From: Chloroflexota bacterium
GTDB taxonomy: Bacteria; Chloroflexota; Ktedonobacteria; Ktedonobacterales; Ktedonobacteraceae
Assembly: GCA_005881495.1 (NCBI GenBank)
Contig: VBHI01000118.1
Coordinates: 1 to 11,774, forward strand
DNA length: 11,774 nt
Reading direction: 5' to 3'
The notes under the pieces are model-generated. The model saw only the letters and a list, made by a program, of their open reading frames with translations, was not told the origin of the DNA and did not search any database. The position numbers and the translations under genes are program-made. Position 1 is the first letter of the stretch; the number at the start of each line of letters is the position of its first letter. Of this stretch, positions 8,044-11,774 are shown piece by piece.

Positions 8044-8058
8044 AAAGGAGCACACTTC

Positions 8059-8229
8059 ATGACAATCGAACAACAGAATCAACGCTTACTGGCACTTGTT
8101 ATCTTTTTGGCAATCTTAGCAACCATCCTACTATCTGTTCTCTGGTTTGAAGGCAGTCACCTCTTAAATGGTTTCTGGCACACGATCAATGGCGCAGCGA
8201 ATGTAGCTGTAATATCTCATCATCCCTAA
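8059..8229 (+). CDS. Small single-pass membrane protein, function unknown
   Basis: A 56-residue protein: MTIEQQNQRLLALVIFLAIL then ATILLSVLWFEGSHLLNGFW and a short polar tail ending ISHHP. Residues about 10-30 form one strongly hydrophobic segment, preceded by a short polar N-terminus with one Arg. The start is chosen because AAAGGAG (8044-8050) lies 8 nt before ATG 8059. The frame stays open upstream to an ATG at 7906, but that extension looks non-coding and lacks a ribosome site. I do not recognise the family. The gene stands alone between the two large genes with no nearby partner and no clear terminator. The good ribosome site and the membrane segment make it likely real; a chance open frame remains possible. 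Confidence 0.6.
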   Translation: MTIEQQNQRLLALVIFLAILATILLSVLWFEGSHLLNGFWHTINGAANVAVISHHP

Positions 8230-8442
8230 GTTGAAAGTTGTGCGAAATCATGCATTTTATCTAATTTTGTAGGAAATTCATCAATGGCGGACGAAGAAAT
8301 CAGTAATCGATAGGGTAGACTGCCATACAAGATATATAACTGGGAAAGGAATGTGCATATGTCGCATATTGATTAAGTAGATAGAATGTTATAACAGTGA
8401 GATGTTCGATTTAGAACATTTGTACTTTTTATAAAAAGTCAC
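8230..8442. other. Non-coding spacer with two adjacent dyads
   Basis: No gene is seen. Near its end are a 6-bp dyad ATGTTC/GAACAT with a 6-nt centre (8402-8419) and a perfect 16-bp palindrome ACTTTTTATAAAAAGT (8424-8439). The pair sits immediately before the large inverted repeat. They could be a regulator site, a weak hairpin or the edge of a small element. Confidence 0.4.
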
Positions 8443-8530
8443 AGGGCGAGCACAAGGCATCGCCCCTACCATGGACGGACGGCGCTTTGCGCAGGGCCTC
8501 AACGTAATGTGGTAAGGGTGATGCCTTGTG
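8443..8530. repeat. Imperfect inverted-repeat element of the TAGGGGCGA...TCGCCC family
   Basis: Arms of 21 nt at 8451-8471 (CACAAGGCATCGCCCCTACC...) and 8510-8530 match in inverted orientation at 19 of 21 positions, with a 38-nt GC-rich middle. The left part, read on the minus strand, is TAGGGGCGATGCCTTGTG followed by CTCGCCC, the same motif family as the repeat inside gene 3 at 11357-11379. This resembles a small REP/MITE-like palindromic element in a non-coding spot. No transposase accompanies it and no flanking target duplication was found. Confidence 0.65.
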
Positions 8531-8603
8531 ATATTGTGTTTGTCTTATACTTGCTCTGATACAGGTGCCTACAAATATTCCGCCTCATCGTTGACGTGTA
8601 AGA

Positions 8604-8609
8604 TATAAT
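8604..8609 (+). promoter_or_regulatory. Possible -10 hexamer upstream of gene 3
   Basis: A perfect TATAAT, but with no good -35 at the normal distance (TTGACG lies only 7 nt upstream) and no extended -10. If used, it would give a leader of about 145 nt before gene 3. The leader would include a weak hairpin from CTCTC (8656-8660) and GAGAG (8675-8679). Nothing else was recognised in 8531-8705. Confidence 0.22.
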
Positions 8610-8705
8610 CAAAGCAGTTGTTTGCTTGTCTGTTATCCTCAACTGGCATGCGCTTCTCTCGTTTTTTTCTGGCAGAGAGCATAACAGGGAGATGGAGAGG
8701 GGAGT

Positions 8706-8754
8706 GTATGTCGAGCGGAACGCAGTGAAGCCGACATAGCGATGCGGGAAGGGT
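8706..8754. repeat. Dispersed repeat copy A at the gene 3 translation start
   Basis: The segment has short inverted ends, TGTCG and CGACA. Its last 25 nt (8730-8754, beginning GCCGACATAGCGATG) recur at 10467-10491 inside gene 3 with one mismatch. The nonamer GGAACGCAG (8717-8725) also recurs at 10445-10453, and GTATG-CGAGCGG recurs near 10228-10240. The GGAAGGG at 8747-8753 inside the repeat is the best Shine-Dalgarno for ATG 8760. Confidence 0.65.
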
Positions 8755-8759
8755 CCGAG

Positions 8760-11700
8760 ATGGACAGCAATACCATAGGGCGCAGCCACCGCAACCCACT
8801 AGTAGGGCGCACATCCGAATTGGAGATGCTGCGTCAACTTCTCTTCGTGTCGGAGCATGTTAGCCAGGCCAAATTCCACAGCCAAAAGCCTATCAACCAG
8901 CAAAATGTTTCAGCCATTCCTCTTGATACACTGCGCAGACCGCAGTGCATGGTGTTGATGGGAGAAGCGGGTATCGGTAAGACGCGATTGGCTGAAGAGA
9001 TGAGCCGGGAAGTACAGGAGCGAGGCTGGGTTGTGGCCTGGAGCAGGAGCTATGCCCAGGAGAGCACCATCCCCTATCGCCTGTGGATTGAGATCTTGCG
9101 CAGCCTCATTAATAGCGATCCCTGGCAGAAGCAAGAGCTAAATGAGTACGCATTGGTCTATACGCGATTGGCTGTATTGCTCCCTGAATTATATGAGCAC
9201 TTGCCCGGGGAAGTTTCTCCTGTCAGTCAATTGCCGGGGCAGGAGCAGCAAAGCCTGTGGGAGGCGATCCTTGAACTCTTCAAGATGGCTATTGAGCATT
9301 CACCTTTGCTTGTCGTGCTGGACGATCTGCAATGGGCCGATACCAGTAGCTGCGAATTGCTCGCTTATCTTGTACGCAGATTGTCCGGCTCCCCAATTGT
9401 CTTTCTCGGTACGTGCAGGGAGGTCGAACTTGCTCCTAAACATCCCTTGCGTCCGCTCATCGCGCACATGCAGCGCGAACACACGATCAGTACGCTGCAA
9501 ATCCAGCCGCTCAGCGATGCGGTTATCAGCACACTTATTGCCAACACCCAATTGCCGGAGAAGGTAGTAGTGGACATACGCAGGCAGGCAGCGGGCAATC
9601 CTTTTTTTGCCGAGGAACTGGCCCACTCTTACAGCGTCATGTCAACTACTAAACCCGAACAACCGCCAAATGCTCAGCGAGCCACTCGAAAAAAAAGCTC
9701 GTCGCTGCCTCGCTCAATTTCTGCCGCGCTTGACCAGCGCATGAGCAAGTTAAGCCGTGACTGCCAACAACTGCTGGGCAATGCCGCCGTTCTGGGCGGC
9801 TCCTTTGAATTCTCCCTTATACGCTCGATGGAGATCAGCGGTTCTACCCCCACCGACGAAGATACTGTCCTTGATCTGCTTGACGAGGCCTTGCAGGCCG
9901 GTGTCTTAACGGAAGAGGGCAGGGGAGCGCGCATCAACTATCATTTCTGGCAGCCCTTACTGGTCAGTCATCTCTATGAAAGCCTCTCCGCCACCAGGCG
10001 CGCTCAGCTGCACAGGCGCGCCGCCGATATCCTCTGCCAAACCTATGCCAATCGCGAGTCAGAAGGTGCCGCCACCATCACCCACCACCTGGTTGAGGGA
10101 GGCGCTGAGCCAAAGCGTATCGTCCATTATGCTACACTTGCCGGAGACCGCGCCTACAGCCTCTCCGCCTATCCCGAGGCCGAACGCTATTACCGCATTG
10201 CCACCGAAAATGTGGGAGGAGGGGAGCGTATGCCGAGCGGGGAATTACGGGCGATGCCAGCTGCCGGCCTGGAAGATCGCGTGCGCCTTGCTTACCTGCT
10301 CGAACAACTAGGTGAATGTTTGCGTATCCAGGGAAATTATTTGGAGGCCCGCCACGTCTACGAGCAGCTTTTGCAAGAGCGAGCAAGGGAAGGAGCACAA
10401 CAAAAAGGTGCTTCACCTGTTGAGACACAGCGAGGGGAGGGAAAGGAACGCAGAGGAGCTTCCCTTGCCGACATAGCGATGGGGGAAGGGTATGAAGCCC
10501 AGATTGACGCGCTGTTATGGAGTGAAGTGGGCTGGACGTGGTACTACGCGGCGGATTATGAGCACACCCGTCAATATTGTGAACGCGGAGAGCAGGTTTT
10601 GCGCGAATCAGGTGTAGTTGGTGGTCCGGCGTGGGCCAGGTTGTATTTTCAGCGTAGTTTTATCTTGTGGCAAGAAGGCAAGTATGGCGAGGCGCGGCAA
10701 GCGGCTAACGAGGCATTGCGACTTTTTGAGGAAATGCCTCCTAAACAACAAGGTCAACCAGGAAATGCTCCTCCTTTGACACGAATGAGGAGTACACTTG
10801 CGGGTGATCCTGTCGACCTGGCACGCACCCATAGATTGCTGGGCGCGCTCGCCAGTAGTGTCGGTCAGCTTTCTGAGGCGCTCACTCATTTTAATACTGC
10901 TCTGCGCATTCTGGAAGAGCACGACCACAAACGAGAGGTGGCCCATGTCTCTTGTAACGTGGGCTTTGTCCATTTGCAGAAAGCGGAACACGAGCAGGCG
11001 CTACCCTACTTACGCCGCTCACTCTCCCTGGCTGAACAAATAGGTGATATCCCCCTGACAGCAGTAATTTATAGCAATCTTGGTGTGCTGGCAGGACGTA
11101 CAGGTGATCTGCAAGAGGCGGAAAACTGGCTGAAGCGCAGCCTCGCGCTGGCAGAGCAAACCAACGACCAGGTCTATTTAAGTATGTGGAATGTTGAGTT
11201 AGCGGCTGTTTACCAGGATCAGGGCAGGCTAGCCGATGCAGGCATATGTATTGGCCGTGCTCTCGCAATTGGTCGTGCAATGCAGAATACTCCCTGTATC
11301 GGTCTCGCCCTGGTGGCTCTCGGAAATTTACGCATCGCGCAAGCAGTCGATCATAGTAGGGGCGACCCTTGGGTCGCCCAGTTCCCGCGGCACGAGCCGA
11401 GCGATCCCTTGTGGTCCCCAAGGGCCTATCTTGCTCGTGCCAATAAGACGCTACAGCGAGCGCTCGCCTTTGAAAGATTGGAGGCGGAAGCCAGAAATAG
11501 AGGACAACTGGCCTCGGCGCAGGTCAACTTCTTGCAGGGTGACACAGAGAACGCACGAGTACAGGCGCTCCACGCTCTCAATAAAGCGCGCCAGCATGAA
11601 TTGACATGGCTCGTAGCCCGTTCCCATCATCTACTGGGTAACATTCTTGTCGCGCAAGGGCAGCAGCAAGACGCATACCAGCATTTCGAGCAAGCCCTCC

Positions 11701-11774
11701 AAATATTTCGCACATGCACTATGCGTTTAGAGACGGCTCGCACTTTACAGAGCTATGCTCTTGCTTTGTTGCAG
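8760..11774 (+). CDS. STAND ATPase-TPR protein without SEFIR, 3'-partial
   Basis: The frame is open from 8760 to the window edge, 1005 codons with no stop. By comparison with gene 2 about 48 residues are missing. It begins MDSNTIGRSHRNPLVGRTSE, directly at the ATPase, so there is no room for a SEFIR domain. Walker A GEAGIGKT is at residues 68-75 and Walker B LLVVLDDLQWAD at 183-194. TPR-like units run from about residue 470, for example NLGVLAGRTGDLQEAENWL. ATG 8760 is preferred because GGAAGGG lies 6 nt upstream; an in-frame ATG at 8742 would add 6 residues. Compared with genes 1 and 2 it has an extra, Gly/Glu/Arg-rich stretch of about 20 residues before YEAQIDALLW and repeat-derived sequence at 11357-11424. 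The probable role is as a sensor/switch NTPase related to gene 2. Without an effector domain it might act through a partner or be a decoy; that is speculation. Confidence 0.9.
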   Translation, partial: MDSNTIGRSHRNPLVGRTSELEMLRQLLFVSEHVSQAKFHSQKPINQQNVSAIPLDTLRRPQCMVLMGEAGIGKTRLAEEMSREVQERGWVVAWSRSYAQESTIPYRLWIEILRSLINSDPWQKQELNEYALVYTRLAVLLPELYEHLPGEVSPVSQLPGQEQQSLWEAILELFKMAIEHSPLLVVLDDLQWADTSSCELLAYLVRRLSGSPIVFLGTCREVELAPKHPLRPLIAHMQREHTISTLQIQPLSDAVISTLIANTQLPEKVVVDIRRQAAGNPFFAEELAHSYSVMSTTKPEQPPNAQRATRKKSSSLPRSISAALDQRMSKLSRDCQQLLGNAAVLGGSFEFSLIRSMEISGSTPTDEDTVLDLLDEALQAGVLTEEGRGARINYHFWQPLLVSHLYESLSATRRAQLHRRAADILCQTYANRESEGAATITHHLVEGGAEPKRIVHYATLAGDRAYSLSAYPEAERYYRIATENVGGGERMPSGELRAMPAAGLEDRVRLAYLLEQLGECLRIQGNYLEARHVYEQLLQERAREGAQQKGASPVETQRGEGKERRGASLADIAMGEGYEAQIDALLWSEVGWTWYYAADYEHTRQYCERGEQVLRESGVVGGPAWARLYFQRSFILWQEGKYGEARQAANEALRLFEEMPPKQQGQPGNAPPLTRMRSTLAGDPVDLARTHRLLGALASSVGQLSEALTHFNTALRILEEHDHKREVAHVSCNVGFVHLQKAEHEQALPYLRRSLSLAEQIGDIPLTAVIYSNLGVLAGRTGDLQEAENWLKRSLALAEQTNDQVYLSMWNVELAAVYQDQGRLADAGICIGRALAIGRAMQNTPCIGLALVALGNLRIAQAVDHSRGDPWVAQFPRHEPSDPLWSPRAYLARANKTLQRALAFERLEAEARNRGQLASAQVNFLQGDTENARVQALHALNKARQHELTWLVARSHHLLGNILVAQGQQQDAYQHFEQALQIFRTCTMRLETARTLQSYALALLQ
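10228..10240 (+). repeat. Partial dispersed-repeat copy C inside gene 3
   Basis: The sequence GTATGCCGAGCGG matches the left part of copy A (GTATGTCGAGCGG, from 8706) except for one base. It lies in the variable stretch between YRIA and the RLAYLLEQ helix, where the three paralogues differ most. The match is short, so common origin is tentative. Confidence 0.35.
10445..10491 (+). repeat. Dispersed repeat copy B read in frame within gene 3
   Basis: GGAACGCAG (10445-10453) and the 25-nt block 10467-10491 match copy A in the same order, with 24 of 25 identities in the block. The spacing is 13 nt here against 4 nt in copy A. It is read in the same phase as copy A and encodes LADIAMGEG, part of a stretch absent from genes 1 and 2. 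A short hairpin (CTTCCC/GGGAAG) brackets the block. Confidence 0.65.
11357..11424 (+). repeat. Two palindromic GGGCGACCC-type repeats inside gene 3
   Basis: A perfect 9-bp inverted repeat GGGCGACCC/GGGTCGCCC with a 2-nt centre lies at 11360-11379. A degenerate second copy, GCGATCCCTTGTGGTCCCC, follows at 11401-11419, with its own CCCTTG/CAAGGG dyad (11406-11424). The motif matches the element at 8443-8471 read on the other strand. Translated in frame it gives GDPWVAQFPRHEPSDPLW, occupying the linker between TPR units that also differs in genes 1 and 2. Confidence 0.7.

Noticed and set aside
7906..8058. Longer start (ATG 7906) for the small membrane protein
   Set aside because: The extra 51 residues look non-coding, lack a ribosome site, and the site at 8044-8050 points clearly to ATG 8059.
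8402..8419. LexA/SOS box
   Set aside because: The half-sites are in the order GTTC...GAAC, opposite to the Gram-positive type GAAC-n4-GTTC, and no SOS gene is nearby.
8499..8789. Minus-strand frame of 96 codons across the gene 3 upstream region
   Set aside because: It overlaps the repeats and the gene 3 start, has no clear ribosome site and no recognisable family.
9142..9567. Plus-strand frame of about 140 codons inside gene 3
   Set aside because: It is an alternative phase of the ATPase region. The correct frame carries the Walker B and flanking homology to genes 1 and 2.
10608..11421. Long minus-strand open frames opposite gene 3
   Set aside because: They lie entirely opposite a well-supported coding frame with conserved TPR homology and show no recognisable protein features.
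8443..11424. CRISPR array from the recurring short repeats
   Set aside because: Copies are few, irregularly spaced, in both orientations and partly inside coding sequence; there are no regular spacers or cas genes.
33..11774. MalT/LuxR-type transcriptional activators
   Set aside because: The STAND-TPR layout is similar, but gene 2 ends without a C-terminal helix-turn-helix, and neither the gene 1 continuation nor the visible gene 3 shows one.

Overview
The window is a run of three large paralogous genes, all on the + strand. Each encodes a STAND-type P-loop ATPase followed by a long tetratricopeptide (TPR) array. Large TPR-STAND families, near 50% GC with local swings, many short dispersed repeats and a decayed HicAB cassette would fit a large-genome soil bacterium such as a Ktedonobacteria-like Chloroflexota. 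That placement is a guess from gene style; nothing here fixes the taxon.

Layout. Positions 3-2840 hold gene 1, whose 5' end lies outside the window. It is cut by an in-frame TGA at 2838-2840, and the homologous C-terminus continues in the same frame to a TAG at 3147-3149. Positions 3150-3734 hold a promoter-like sequence, a decayed hicA-hicB toxin-antitoxin pair (frameshifts in both genes, classic ATGA overlap) and a strong intrinsic terminator. Positions 3900-7605 hold gene 2 with its extended -10 element and Shine-Dalgarno site; it is intact and carries an N-terminal SEFIR (TIR-like) domain ahead of the ATPase and TPRs. A long terminator hairpin follows at 7625-7667. Positions 7668-8759 are mostly non-coding but contain a small single-pass membrane protein gene (8059-8229), several dyads, an 80-bp inverted repeat and a dispersed repeat beside the start of gene 3. 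Positions 8760-11774 hold gene 3, a paralogue with no SEFIR domain. It stays open to the window edge, and three of its variable spots carry dispersed-repeat sequence read in frame.

How they may work together. SEFIR + STAND NTPase + TPR is an NLR-like layout: TPRs sense a ligand or partner, the ATPase acts as an oligomerisation switch, and SEFIR is an effector or adaptor domain. SEFIR proteins have been reported among anti-phage systems, so a conflict or immune role is plausible for gene 2, but this is inference. Genes 1 and 2 share near-identical patches and look like recent duplicates. Gene 3 is more diverged and lacks the effector module. Each unit has its own terminator or spacer, so the three look like separate transcription units rather than one operon.
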